64,000 nt of DNA from assembly GCF_000312385.1 (NCBI RefSeq), contig NZ_HE997627.1, forward strand, positions 67,911 through 131,910. The letters run 5' to 3'. Made by a program: the position numbers and the translations under genes. Under the pieces are notes generated by a model. That model searched no databases and was not told the DNA's origin. It worked only from the letters and a program-made list of their open reading frames with translations. Positions 28,308 through 36,795 of the stretch are shown here, piece by piece; positions within the stretch are counted from its first letter, which is position 1, and each line of letters begins with the position of its first letter. This DNA comes from Tsukamurella sp. 1534. GTDB lineage: Bacteria > Actinomycetota > Actinomycetes > Mycobacteriales > Mycobacteriaceae.

Positions 28308-30571
28308 GGTGCCTCCTCGGCGACGGACGGCGGGACGATCGCCGGTCCTCGCTCCGCGACCAGTGCGGTGAGCCGGGCGCGCAGGAGTTCAGGGCGCTCC
28401 TCCGGGAGGAAGTGGCCGCAGCCGTCGACGAGTTCGAGTCGGTAGTCCTCGGCGAGCGCTGTGCGCGGATCCGCCAGAGCCGGTCTCAGCGCGGGATCGG
28501 CGGTGCCGAACAGGGCGCGGGTGGGCGTCGTCGAGATGCGTGTCTCCGGGGCGCGGAGTCGCTGGGGCAGTTCGCGGGTGACGAACGTGCGGTACGCGAG
28601 GGTGGCCGCACGGGCGCAGACGGGATCACGGAATCTGCGCGCGTAGATCCGGGCCGTCTCGTCCCCGAAACCGGGTATCCGGCGCTCCCGGGCGAAAACG
28701 GCCGAGATCACAGGAGTGTGGCGCTGCAGAGGGACACCGATGCCGGCGATCACCGGTTGATACAGCGCCGTTCGGGCCAGGGCGGGTGCGGTTCGGGCCA
28801 GCTGGGCCGCACCGCCGGAGCCTTGCCAGAGGTGGGCGATGTTGACCGGGAGGAGCCCGGTGACGCGTTCGGGATTCTCGAGGGCCATCACCTGGCCGAT
28901 CCATCCACCCCAATCGTGACCGAGCACGATGGCGGCCTCGATGCCCAACGCGTCGAGCAGGGTGACCAGATCGTCGGCCACATCCTTCTTGCCCCACGCG
29001 TGCGGCGGTGGGCCGGACCAGCCGAACCCGGGCAGGTCGGGCGCGATGATCCGCATGCCCGGAGGAGGTGACGCGAGCAGGTCGCGGAACGCGTAATGAT
29101 GCTGCGGCCAGCCGTGCAGGGCGAGCACCGGAACTCCTGCACCGGCCTCGGTGACGTGGAAGTGGATCCCCCGCGCGAACACCGTGTCCCGGTGCACCCC
29201 GGGAATGGGAGGAGGGGGTTCGAGGCGCGCCCGCTGGGGACCGCCGCGGAGCCTGCGGCGCAGTGGCTCGGTGGCTGTGCGCGCGATCGCGTGTGGACGG
29301 GTCAGTTCCGACGGCGGGTCGAGCAGCGCATTGACGCGCAGGAAGCGTTCCGCCAGTGCCGCGTCGGTCTCGGCCGCGGTCAGGAATCGGTTGGCGGAGG
29401 CCTCCGTGATGCGGCGTTCGATACCGCGACGGCCCGCGCCCGTGATCAGCGCCTCGGTCTCGGCGTTGAGGTCCCAGCACTGTTCGATCGGAACGGCCGC
29501 CCTCGGGTAGAACCGGTCCGGCAGATCCTCCAGGCCGTCGGCCAGGCAATCCGCCAGTGCCAGGCTCTGTAGTGCGGAGACCGTCATTCCCTGGCCGTAC
29601 GTCGGGTTCAGGCTGCAGATCGCATCCCCGATCGCCACCAGGCCCGCCGGTGGTTGCTCGACGCGATCGAAACGCCTCCACTCGGAGCGGGGGTAGCCGA
29701 ACTTCGGCCCGTGCGGTTCGCCGTTGCTCGGGGATGTGGCGTTCAGTGCGGCGACCACGCGTGCGGGGGCGAAACCGGAGACGAAGTCGACACCGTCCCG
29801 GTAGTCGCGCGGGGGCCGCGTACCGGCCACTCCGAACACCGTGAACTCGGCGAGCCCGTTCTCGTGCCGGAACAATCCCATACCCGAATGTCGTTCCGGG
29901 GTAGCAGATATGACGACGAGGCGTTCGGGGAAGGCGTCCTCCGGCAACGGCACCACATGCGTGACATAGGTGACCCCGACATCGCTCGTCGATACCGGGA
30001 CCTCGGGGAGACCCATCTCGCGCATCCACGCCGCCGTGCGGGCTGCGCGACCTCGGGCGTCGACCACGAGGTCGGCCGCGATCTCTCGACCGTCGGCCAG
30101 TCGAACACCACCGACCACGGGAAGTCCGTGCCTCCGGGTGACGAGTGGCGAGACGACCGCGGTGTCGTCCATCAGTTGGACTCGCGGCAGGGCCACAACC
30201 CTCGACCGGACGTACCAATCGAGGTAGGAGCGGCTCGGTACGTACGTCTCCAGCGGGCCGAGCGTCCGCCCCTCGGTCGCCAACACGTGGCCACGCGCAC
30301 TGAACAGCACGTCGCCGGGAACCGCGCCCACCACCGGGACTCCGGCGTCGCGCAAGTCGGACACCATTCCCGGCAACAGCGCTTCCAGTGCGCGAACACC
30401 GCCCGCGAGCAGGAGGTGACCGTGCTTGCCCTGCGGGACGCCTCTCCGGTGCTCGGGCCTGTCGGCCAGAACATCACGTTCGACGATCGTCACCCGATCG
30501 AATCGGTCCGCTAGGACGCGGGCAGCGAGGCACCCCGCCAGACCTGCACCGAGGACCACTGCTTCGGCCAT
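28292..30571 (-). CDS. Fusion of FAD-dependent oxidoreductase and epoxide-hydrolase-type alpha/beta hydrolase
   Basis: 759 residues with two complete enzyme domains. The flavoprotein part (1-440) has VVLGAGLAGCLAARVL at 5-20, VVDARGR at 169-175 and the FAD ribityl motif AIGDAICSLNPTYGQGMT at 313-330. A proline-rich linker (about 440-460) leads to an alpha/beta hydrolase (about 465-740) with HGWP oxyanion motif (486-489), nucleophile Asp553 in GHDWGGW and His720 in DGCGHFLPEE. Halogenase tryptophan motifs were not seen. Possible sequence: oxidation followed by ring or epoxide opening, substrate unknown. AAGGAG precedes ATG 30571. The gene overlaps the amidohydrolase and is divergent from a TetR gene. 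Confidence 0.8.
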   Translation of the reverse strand: MAEAVVLGAGLAGCLAARVLADRFDRVTIVERDVLADRPEHRRGVPQGKHGHLLLAGGVRALEALLPGMVSDLRDAGVPVVGAVPGDVLFSARGHVLATEGRTLGPLETYVPSRSYLDWYVRSRVVALPRVQLMDDTAVVSPLVTRRHGLPVVGGVRLADGREIAADLVVDARGRAARTAAWMREMGLPEVPVSTSDVGVTYVTHVVPLPEDAFPERLVVISATPERHSGMGLFRHENGLAEFTVFGVAGTRPPRDYRDGVDFVSGFAPARVVAALNATSPSNGEPHGPKFGYPRSEWRRFDRVEQPPAGLVAIGDAICSLNPTYGQGMTVSALQSLALADCLADGLEDLPDRFYPRAAVPIEQCWDLNAETEALITGAGRRGIERRITEASANRFLTAAETDAALAERFLRVNALLDPPSELTRPHAIARTATEPLRRRLRGGPQRARLEPPPPIPGVHRDTVFARGIHFHVTEAGAGVPVLALHGWPQHHYAFRDLLASPPPGMRIIAPDLPGFGWSGPPPHAWGKKDVADDLVTLLDALGIEAAIVLGHDWGGWIGQVMALENPERVTGLLPVNIAHLWQGSGGAAQLARTAPALARTALYQPVIAGIGVPLQRHTPVISAVFARERRIPGFGDETARIYARRFRDPVCARAATLAYRTFVTRELPQRLRAPETRISTTPTRALFGTADPALRPALADPRTALAEDYRLELVDGCGHFLPEERPELLRARLTALVAERGPAIVPPSVAEEAPCSTS

Positions 30572-30582
30572 CACCACTCCTT

Positions 30583-30631
30583 ACCAAATGTTGACTTGGT
30601 AGCGACGGTATTACCCAATGGTCATTTGGTC
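30583..30631. promoter_or_regulatory. Paired CCAAA/TTGG operator elements between divergent genes
   Basis: Two imperfect dyads: TACCAAATGTTGACTTGGTA around 30583-30602 and CCAATGGTCATTTGG around 30615-30629. Both are built from ACCAAT/A...TTGG arms. They cover the start region of both divergent genes and fit a TetR dimer pair. Confidence 0.55.
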
Positions 30632-30658
30632 AATAGGTGTCGCCCTAGAATCGGCGGT

Positions 30659-31291
30659 ATGGCCAACGAACCGAGCAAGCCGCGAACGAGGCTGCGGCCG
30701 GAGCAGCGCCGTCGGCTCATCCTCGATGCGGCGACGGCCGTCTTCGGTGAGAAGGGTTATGCCGCAGCGTCTATGGCCGAGATCGCCGCGGGAGCCGAAT
30801 GCAATGTGGCCGTCATCTACGACCATTTCGCCTCCAAAGCGGATCTGCAGGTGGTCCTCGTCGAGGAACTCACCGACGAGTTGCTCGCCCATGTCGGATC
30901 GCGCCTGGCTGTGGCCGATTCCGACGACGCCGACTACTTCCGCGCAGGCGTCGACGGGTTCTTCGAGTACGTCGAACACCATCGGCACGCGGCCCGGATG
31001 CTGTTCCGGGAACCGCCCGCGGAGCCGTCGGTGGTCGCCGCCTACCGAGCGGCCGGTAGCCGCGCGACCGCAGCGGTGTCCGGGTTCTTCCTCGCGCATC
31101 CCGAGGGGCACGCCGACTCGGCGGAGGCGCGTCGTATCGCCGAGGCCTACGCGACGATGCTGCGGTCGGCGCAGGAGGGGATGACGCGGTGGTGGCTCGA
31201 CCACCCGCATACACCGCGCGCCGTCGTCGTTCAACGTTTGCTCGAATTCTGCTGGACCGGGCTGGCGAACGGCCGGCGGGAGAACGACTGA
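30659..31291 (+). CDS. TetR-family transcriptional regulator
   Basis: 210 residues. The HTH is at about 14-60 (RRRLILDAATAVFGEKGYAA, SMAEIAAGAECNVAVIYDHF), with a helical ligand domain behind. ATG 30659 lies seven bases after a TAGAAT -10 (30646-30651), so a leaderless transcript is likely. Divergent from the flavoprotein-hydrolase fusion; two CCAA/TTGG dyads between them suggest it represses both promoters. The inducer may be the substrate of the fusion enzyme or amidohydrolase (inference). Confidence 0.85.
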   Translation: MANEPSKPRTRLRPEQRRRLILDAATAVFGEKGYAAASMAEIAAGAECNVAVIYDHFASKADLQVVLVEELTDELLAHVGSRLAVADSDDADYFRAGVDGFFEYVEHHRHAARMLFREPPAEPSVVAAYRAAGSRATAAVSGFFLAHPEGHADSAEARRIAEAYATMLRSAQEGMTRWWLDHPHTPRAVVVQRLLEFCWTGLANGRREND

Positions 31292-31426
31292 CGCCCGCGG
31301 GGAGCCGCCCGGGTCACAATCCGGCCGACGTGTGAAGGTCGCCACAGCGTGGACGCGGAATTGGGCGGACACGTCCGTGTGCTGGGATTCTCTTCCCAGG
31401 AACGAGAGCGACGAGGGGAGTGGTCG

Positions 31427-32992
31427 ATGGCCGTGGTGGTCGTGCTCGTCGTCGTGACCGTGCTGCTCGGCGGTGCGGTCTGCATCGCCGTGGCCGGCCC
31501 CGGCCGTCGTGCGGCGCTCCCCAGCCGCTTCCTCGTCGCGGCCCTCATCGGCCTGGTCGCCGGCGAGCTGCTCGCCGTCCTCGCGCTCACGGGTCCGATC
31601 GACGACCGCCTGCGCGACGACGCCGACCGTGCGGCGTCCAGCACGCCCGCCGTGCGTGCCGCGCAGGGCGACCTCGACGCCGCCGTCGCGGAACGGTCGG
31701 CGCTCGACGCCCGCGTCTCCGAGGCCGTCGCTCGGCGGGACCAGGCGCTCACCGTCGCCCGGTGCGAGTACCGCCCGGGGCCCGCGTGCCCGCAGACGTC
31801 CATCACCGGCGTCCCCGGTCAGGGGGCCGAGACCCGCACCGCCAACCAGCGGCTCGCCGCCGCGCAGACCGATCTCGACCGCGCCACCGCCGCCCGCGCG
31901 GCACGCACGCCGGAGGCCGACGCCCGCGTCGCCCGCGCCCGCGACGATGTGACGGCGGCCCGCGACGCCGCCACCGGCGTGGATCAGGGGATCGGGGCCC
32001 GCTGGGCCGCGCTGAACGCCGTCACCGGTTCCTCGCTCTCGGCGCTCACACTGCGCATCGGTATCGATCTGGTCTGCGTCGTGCTCGCGCTCCTCCCGCT
32101 GATGCTGCGGCTGTGGCGCGGCGACACCGTCCGCGACATCCGCGCGCGCCAGGAACTCGAGAGCCTGCGGCTGGCGTCCGCGGCGCAACTCGCGATCGAA
32201 CGCCGCGATCAGGAGCGGCGCGTGGAACTGGCTCTCGCGCAGGACGCCCCGACCCGGACGATGCCCGCGATCGGCCCGTCCGTGGCCCAGGACGCCGCCG
32301 CCCTCGCAGCCGCCGGATTCGAACCCGTCCACGTGACCGCGCGGCGGTACGTGCGGGAGGCGCCGCCGAACCCCGTCGGCGACGACGACTACCTGCCCAT
32401 CGCGGCCGCCGCTGAGGCGGCCAGCCTCGCCGCCGCGCCCCGGCGGCCCGCGGCGGACGACACGCCCACGGGGCCGATCCCCGTCGTGCGCGGCGCTGCG
32501 GCGGCGCACCGGACCGAACCCGAAGCGGTACCCGACCAGGAGGACACCGTGCCCGATCAGGACAACCTTCCCGCACCCGTCGCCCAGTCCTCGCCCGCGG
32601 TGCCGGAGCACGATGTGGGGCAGCGCAAGCCCAATCCCTTCGTGCCACCCGTGCTCGACGACGCCGCCCGCGCCGTGGCCGGTTTCGTGCGCCCGCTGGT
32701 GCCGCCCATCGTCGCCCGGGTCCTCCCCGGGCCCTCCACCCGGACGGTGCAGCAGTCCTACGAGGAGGTCGAGGAGGTGACCTTCTCGATGCGGCGCACG
32801 CGGAAGGTGACCGTCGGGACCACCGAACAGACCGTTCCGGCGCCCGTCGAGAGTCGCGCCGAGGCCGCCCGGACCACCGGTGACCGCGGCGGCGCGCACG
32901 CCGCCGCGGATCCGCTCGACGTGGCGCACGAGGAGATCGCGGCGGCGCGCCCGCCGTCGCTCCCCTCCGGCACGCTCTCGCCCCGCGGCTGA
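31427..32992 (+). CDS. DUF4407-type membrane protein with coiled coil
   Basis: 521 residues. Two N-terminal membrane helices (about 1-22 and 35-57) are followed by an external Ala/Arg/Asp-rich coiled coil (about 62-190) that holds a CEYRPGPACPQ Cys pair, then a third helix (about 205-230). The C-terminal half is cytosolic: first a helical, charged stretch, then a Pro/Ala-rich disordered region. The plan is that of DUF4407 proteins, of unknown function. GAGGGGAG precedes ATG 31427. It lies just upstream of an NfeD-flotillin pair on the same strand, but a separate promoter lies between. Confidence 0.65.
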   Translation: MAVVVVLVVVTVLLGGAVCIAVAGPGRRAALPSRFLVAALIGLVAGELLAVLALTGPIDDRLRDDADRAASSTPAVRAAQGDLDAAVAERSALDARVSEAVARRDQALTVARCEYRPGPACPQTSITGVPGQGAETRTANQRLAAAQTDLDRATAARAARTPEADARVARARDDVTAARDAATGVDQGIGARWAALNAVTGSSLSALTLRIGIDLVCVVLALLPLMLRLWRGDTVRDIRARQELESLRLASAAQLAIERRDQERRVELALAQDAPTRTMPAIGPSVAQDAAALAAAGFEPVHVTARRYVREAPPNPVGDDDYLPIAAAAEAASLAAAPRRPAADDTPTGPIPVVRGAAAAHRTEPEAVPDQEDTVPDQDNLPAPVAQSSPAVPEHDVGQRKPNPFVPPVLDDAARAVAGFVRPLVPPIVARVLPGPSTRTVQQSYEEVEEVTFSMRRTRKVTVGTTEQTVPAPVESRAEAARTTGDRGGAHAAADPLDVAHEEIAAARPPSLPSGTLSPRG

Positions 32993-33157
32993 GCCGGATC
33001 GCCGCGGCACGAATCCTGCTGGACGGCACGCCCGTCCGGCCGGCGACGGACCGGCCTCGCCCGCGGTCGCGCGTCGGTTGTCGGCCGCGATGATTTCATT
33101 AGCATAAGCATCAGCCTGCGAAGATCGCCGGAAATCGGTGGGTTCGTACGCATTGTT

Positions 33158-33166
33158 TGCTATAGT
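33158..33166 (+). promoter_or_regulatory. Extended -10 promoter for the NfeD-flotillin genes
   Basis: TGCTATAGT: a TATAGT -10 with the TGn extension, 35 bases before the NfeD start, with no good -35. It lies in an AT-richer 208-base gap (32993-33200) that otherwise shows no gene. Confidence 0.6.
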
Positions 33167-33200
33167 GGAAACAGGAGATCCGAGCGTGGAGGAGGCGCCC

Positions 33201-33716
33201 GTGGTTACCGTTTTCGCAGTATGCGCCGTGGTGGGGGTCCTGGCCCTGATCGCGTCACTCGTGTTGGGGGACACCGATTTCGGCGGGGGAGACGTCGACG
33301 GCGGCCTGCCCTGGCTGAGCGCGCCCGCGCTCGCCGCGGCGGTCGGTGTGTTCGGCGTCGTCGGCTGGCCGCTGTACGCGGGCACGGCGATCGAGCGGCC
33401 CGTCGTCGTGCTCATCGCCGCGGGTGCGGGTATCGGGGCGTACGCCCTGCTCATGGTGGTGCTCCGCGCGATGCGGCGGGCGCAGACCGGCACCGTCGCA
33501 GGCCTGCGTGCCGCCGTCGGCCGCACCGCCACGGTGACCATGTCCATCCCCGCCGGCGGGTGGGGACAGGTCAGCTACCTCGACGCGGAGTCGGTCCGCG
33601 CCACCACCACCGCGGTTCTCGCGAAGGGCGACGGCACCGCCGCCGACGGCAGTCGGGTGCTGATCGTCGACGTCGACGGTGACCGGCTCGTCGTCGAGCC
33701 GCTCGCGCTGCCCTGA
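33201..33716 (+). CDS. NfeD-like membrane protein
   Basis: 171 residues. Two or three membrane helices (about 2-22, 40-62, 68-90) are followed by a C-terminal OB-fold (about 100-168) with GTVAGLRAAVGRTATVTMSIP and the end strand GDRLVVEPLALP. NfeD-type proteins pair with flotillins and help to organise membrane microdomains. GGAGGAG lies upstream of GTG 33201; GTG 33186 is also in frame. The flotillin gene starts 74 bases downstream. Confidence 0.8.
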   Translation: MVTVFAVCAVVGVLALIASLVLGDTDFGGGDVDGGLPWLSAPALAAAVGVFGVVGWPLYAGTAIERPVVVLIAAGAGIGAYALLMVVLRAMRRAQTGTVAGLRAAVGRTATVTMSIPAGGWGQVSYLDAESVRATTTAVLAKGDGTAADGSRVLIVDVDGDRLVVEPLALP

Positions 33717-33790
33717 GCCGGGATCGCCCGCCCGTCGGCCGAATTCGGCCTGCGCCGATAGACCATCGATAAAAGAAGAAGGAGGGAACC

Positions 33791-35194
33791 ATGCTTCCCG
33801 TACTGCTCGCGGCCGGTGCCGCGGTCATCGTCGTCCTGCTCGCCCTGTGGATCTTCTTCCACAACTACATCAAGTCCCCACCGGACCAGGTGGCCATCTT
33901 CACCGGACGCGGCGAGATGAAGGTCGTCCGCGGCGGCGCACGCTTCAAGGTGCCCGGGTTCGAGCGCGTCGACTACATGCCGTTGCGTCCCTTCGAGATC
34001 CGGATCGCACTCAGCAGCGCCCGCAGCGTCGACGGCGTGCCCGTCGAACTGCAGGCCGTGGGCCTCGTCCGGATCGGCACCACCGACGAGATGACCCGCA
34101 CCGCGGCGCAGCGCTTCCTCACCGCGAACATGGCCGAGCTGGAGAACCAGATCAACGAGATCCTCTCCGGCAGCCTCCGCGGGATCGCCGCCACCATGAC
34201 CGTCGAGCAGCTCAACAGCAACCGCGAGGCGCTCGCGCGCGGCGTGGTCGACGAGGCCGGGGGAGACCTCGCCCGCATCGGCATGGAGGTCGACATCCTC
34301 AAGATCGCCGGCATCGAGGACCGCAACGGGTACCTCGAATCGCTCGGCCAGAAGCGCATCGCCGAGGTCAAGCGCGACGCGGACATCGGCAAGGCCGAGG
34401 CCGAGCGGGATTCGCTGATCCGGTCCGCCGACGCCCGCCGCGCGGGTGAGATCGCCCAGACCGAGGCCGAGACCGCGATCGCCGAGGCGCAGCAGGGCCG
34501 CGACGTCCGCATCGCCCAGCTGCGCGCACAGACCGAGGCGCAGAACGCCGAGGCCGACCAGGCCGGCCCGCTCGCGAAGGCCAAGGCGGAGAAGAACGTC
34601 GGCATCGCGCTCGAGGAGGCGGAGGCCGCCCGCGTCGAGGCCCGCACCGAGGTGGAACGCAAGCGGCGCGCCCAGGCGGAGGCGGCCCTGCAGGCCGATG
34701 TCATCGCGCCCGCCGAGGCGGAGCGCCAGGCCGCGGTCGCCCGCGCCGAGGGCGACCGGCAGTCCGCGATCCTCGCCGCCGAGGCCCGGGCCGAGTCCAC
34801 CCGCCTCGACGGCGAATCCGCGGCCGAGGCCCGGAAGTCCGCCGCCGCGGCTCTGGAGGCCGAGCTCCGCGCCGACGCGGCCGGCAAGCAGGCGCAGGCA
34901 GAGGCGTTCAACCAGTACAACGCCGAGGCGGTCCGGCTGTTGCTGGCACCGCAGGTCCTGGCCACCGTCGAGGCCGCCGTCCGGGCCCAGTCCGAGGCCA
35001 CCGCCGCGATCGACAGCATCAACATCATCGGCGGAGGTGAGGGCGATGCCACCGGCGGGCTCCTCGGGCTGTCCGGCCAGTCCGTGGCCTCGGTGGTCGC
35101 GGCCCTGCGGTCCCAGGGGATCGATCTCTCCGACCTGCTCGGCGGAGCCACCGGTGCCCAGGCGCCGGTCGTCGCCGAGGGCCGGACCGAGTAG
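33791..35194 (+). CDS. Flotillin-like SPFH protein
   Basis: 467 residues. One N-terminal membrane helix (about 5-25) is followed by the SPFH/band-7 domain at about 28-205 (QVAIFTGRGEMKVVRGGARF, IGMEVDILKIAGIED). An Ala/Glu-rich coiled coil (about 205-400) holds many AEAE and KAEAER units. The C-terminal tail around SINIIGGG is flotillin-typical. It would scaffold ordered membrane domains on the cytosolic face. AAGGAGG precedes ATG 33791. NfeD directly upstream gives the classic pair. Confidence 0.88.
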   Translation: MLPVLLAAGAAVIVVLLALWIFFHNYIKSPPDQVAIFTGRGEMKVVRGGARFKVPGFERVDYMPLRPFEIRIALSSARSVDGVPVELQAVGLVRIGTTDEMTRTAAQRFLTANMAELENQINEILSGSLRGIAATMTVEQLNSNREALARGVVDEAGGDLARIGMEVDILKIAGIEDRNGYLESLGQKRIAEVKRDADIGKAEAERDSLIRSADARRAGEIAQTEAETAIAEAQQGRDVRIAQLRAQTEAQNAEADQAGPLAKAKAEKNVGIALEEAEAARVEARTEVERKRRAQAEAALQADVIAPAEAERQAAVARAEGDRQSAILAAEARAESTRLDGESAAEARKSAAAALEAELRADAAGKQAQAEAFNQYNAEAVRLLLAPQVLATVEAAVRAQSEATAAIDSINIIGGGEGDATGGLLGLSGQSVASVVAALRSQGIDLSDLLGGATGAQAPVVAEGRTE

Positions 35195-35201
35195 CACCGC
35201 C

Positions 35202-35627
35202 GTGAGACTCGGCGACGCCGAGGCGCTGCGGCTCGCGGTGGGCGTGCTGGAGGAGAGACTCCGCCGGCTGCCCGCCGCGGGCCTGCGCGGCACCGAGCTG
35301 TTCGTCCTCGAATCCGTCGAGGCCCTCGGCGCCGGCGCGTTCCCGACGGCGATCGGCGACCGTCTCGGCATCCGCCGATCCAACGCCTCGGCCGTCCTCG
35401 CCGACCTGCGGCGGCGGGGCCTGGTCCGGGCGGAGGGTGACACGGACGGGGCCGACGCCCGGCGGCGGCCCGTCGCCCTGACCGACGCGGGACGAGCGGC
35501 CCTCCGGGACCGCGGCCGCGCCCAGGACGAGTGGCTCGTGGCGCACGGCGCCGAACAGCTCACCTCCGAGGAGGCGGCACTGTTGCGCGCCGCGGTGCCG
35601 CTGCTGTTGCGCCTCGCGCGCGCCTGA
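35202..35627 (+). CDS. MarR-family transcriptional regulator
   Basis: 141 residues. The winged helix is at about 30-100: LFVLESVEALGAGAFPTAIG, RLGIRRSNASAVLADLRRRG and the wing VRAEGDTDGADARRRPVALT, with the DxRxxxxxLT pattern of MarR proteins. GTG 35202 lies seven bases after the flotillin stop, so it is probably in the same transcript. It may control the microdomain genes; no operator is obvious. Confidence 0.82.
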   Translation: MRLGDAEALRLAVGVLEERLRRLPAAGLRGTELFVLESVEALGAGAFPTAIGDRLGIRRSNASAVLADLRRRGLVRAEGDTDGADARRRPVALTDAGRAALRDRGRAQDEWLVAHGAEQLTSEEAALLRAAVPLLLRLARA

Positions 35628-35700
35628 GCGGCCCTTCCCCTCGAATCACGGCGATCCCAACCCTGGTGGGGGTTGCCCGGGCGGCGCTATCGTCACCCTC

Positions 35701-36213
35701 GTGAGTGGTGTCTTCTCCTTCCCGAACCCGGTCAACGAGTACGCGGCGCGGGTGACCGCGGGGCTGGTGGTGGTGCTCGCCGTCGTGACGATCGTCGCCG
35801 GGCAGTGGTGGCTCTACGCCGCCCTCGCCGTCGGCTTCGCCCTGCGGGTCGCGGGCGGCCCGCGCTACTCGCCGTTCGGGCGCCTCGCCGTGCACGTGAT
35901 CGCGCCGCGACTCGGCCCCGCCAAGCTGGTGCCCGGGCCGCCGAAACGATTCGCGCAGACCATCGGGCTGGTGTTCTCCGGCGTCGCGCTGGTGCTCTTC
36001 CTCGCCGGCGACCACCTCGCCGCCCGGATCGTGCTCGGCCTGCTCGTCGTGGCCGCGCTCCTCGAATCCGCGGCCGGCGTGTGCCTCGGCTGCATCGTCT
36101 TCGGGTGGCTGCAGCGCCGTGGCGTGATCCCCGCCTCCGTGTGCGAGGCCTGCGCGGGCGTGAACACCGCGCCGCCCACCCTGACCGTCCCGCAGGGGCA
36201 GCAGCAGAAATAG
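35701..36213 (+). CDS. DUF4395 membrane protein
   Basis: 170 residues. It begins SFPNPVNEYAARVTAG, the DUF4395 signature, and has four membrane helices in two pairs (about 18-50 and 85-125). Two CxxC motifs, CLGC near 128 and CEAC near 152, flank the last helix end. DUF4395 proteins are often near rhodaneses or thioredoxin-like genes, so a thiol or sulfur role is possible (inference); no such gene is adjacent. Start GTG 35701. Confidence 0.82.
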   Translation: MSGVFSFPNPVNEYAARVTAGLVVVLAVVTIVAGQWWLYAALAVGFALRVAGGPRYSPFGRLAVHVIAPRLGPAKLVPGPPKRFAQTIGLVFSGVALVLFLAGDHLAARIVLGLLVVAALLESAAGVCLGCIVFGWLQRRGVIPASVCEACAGVNTAPPTLTVPQGQQQK

Positions 36214-36226
36214 CACCACCGACGAA

Positions 36227-36260
36227 GAACGCCGCCGCGGAACTGCTCGCGGCGGCGTTC
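36227..36260. terminator. Bidirectional terminator between DUF4395 and flavodoxin genes
   Basis: GAACGCCGCCGCG (36227-36239) pairs perfectly with CGCGGCGGCGTTC (36248-36260), 8-base loop. It sits between convergent stops at 36213 and 36277. Confidence 0.8.
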
Positions 36261-36276
36261 GGTCTGTCGGGGTCGG

Positions 36277-36720
36277 TCAGATGAGTCCGACGATCTCCTT
36301 GGCCCACTCGACGGCCTTCTCGTCCACATCGTCGGTGCCCGAGTTGTCGTGCTCGAAGCGGTCGCCCACGTGCGTGGCGCCGAGGCCGGTCAGGTGCTTG
36401 ACCACGGTCTTCCCGCCGGCGTTGTAGGTGTCGACGTAGATCGAATCACCGAGGCCGAAGACCGCGAACCGGAGGCCCGTGAGGTCGGGTGCGGCCTCGA
36501 GGAGATCCTCGAAGAACTCGGTGGTGCCGGCGGGGAGCTCGCCGTCGCCGTAGGTGGCGGTCGAGAAGACGTGGAAGTCCGCGGGGTCCAGCGCGTCGAT
36601 CTCGCCGTCCATCATGTCGTGGACCTCGACGGACCCGGCAGCGGCGAACACGTTGTACATGGCGTTCGCTGCGCCCTCGGCCGTGCCGGTCGACGAACCG
36701 TAGAAGATGTGAACAGACAT
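36277..36720 (-). CDS. Flavodoxin
   Basis: 147 residues, the length of a short-chain flavodoxin. The FMN phosphate loop is IFYGSSTGTAEGAA (5-18), with STATYGDGELPAG near 53-65 and FAVFGLGDSIY near 86-96 forming the flavin-binding loops. It is a cytosolic one-electron carrier that can replace ferredoxin when iron is short. ATG 36720. No redox partner gene lies next to it. A strong hairpin follows its stop. Confidence 0.88.
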   Translation of the reverse strand: MSVHIFYGSSTGTAEGAANAMYNVFAAAGSVEVHDMMDGEIDALDPADFHVFSTATYGDGELPAGTTEFFEDLLEAAPDLTGLRFAVFGLGDSIYVDTYNAGGKTVVKHLTGLGATHVGDRFEHDNSGTDDVDEKAVEWAKEIVGLI

Positions 36721-36795
36721 GGGCAGTAGTGTAGCCAGCCCTAATGGCCGGGCGTGACACGCGCCGCGCCGATGTGACCTTCTAGGCTCTCGTGC

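Noticed and set aside
28292-30571. Tryptophan halogenase
   Set aside because: FAD motifs fit, but I could not find the WxWxIP motif or the usual lysine context.
24819-31291. A mobile or horizontally acquired island between the two TetR genes
   Set aside because: No integrase, transposase, tRNA, terminal repeats or clear base-composition change by eye.
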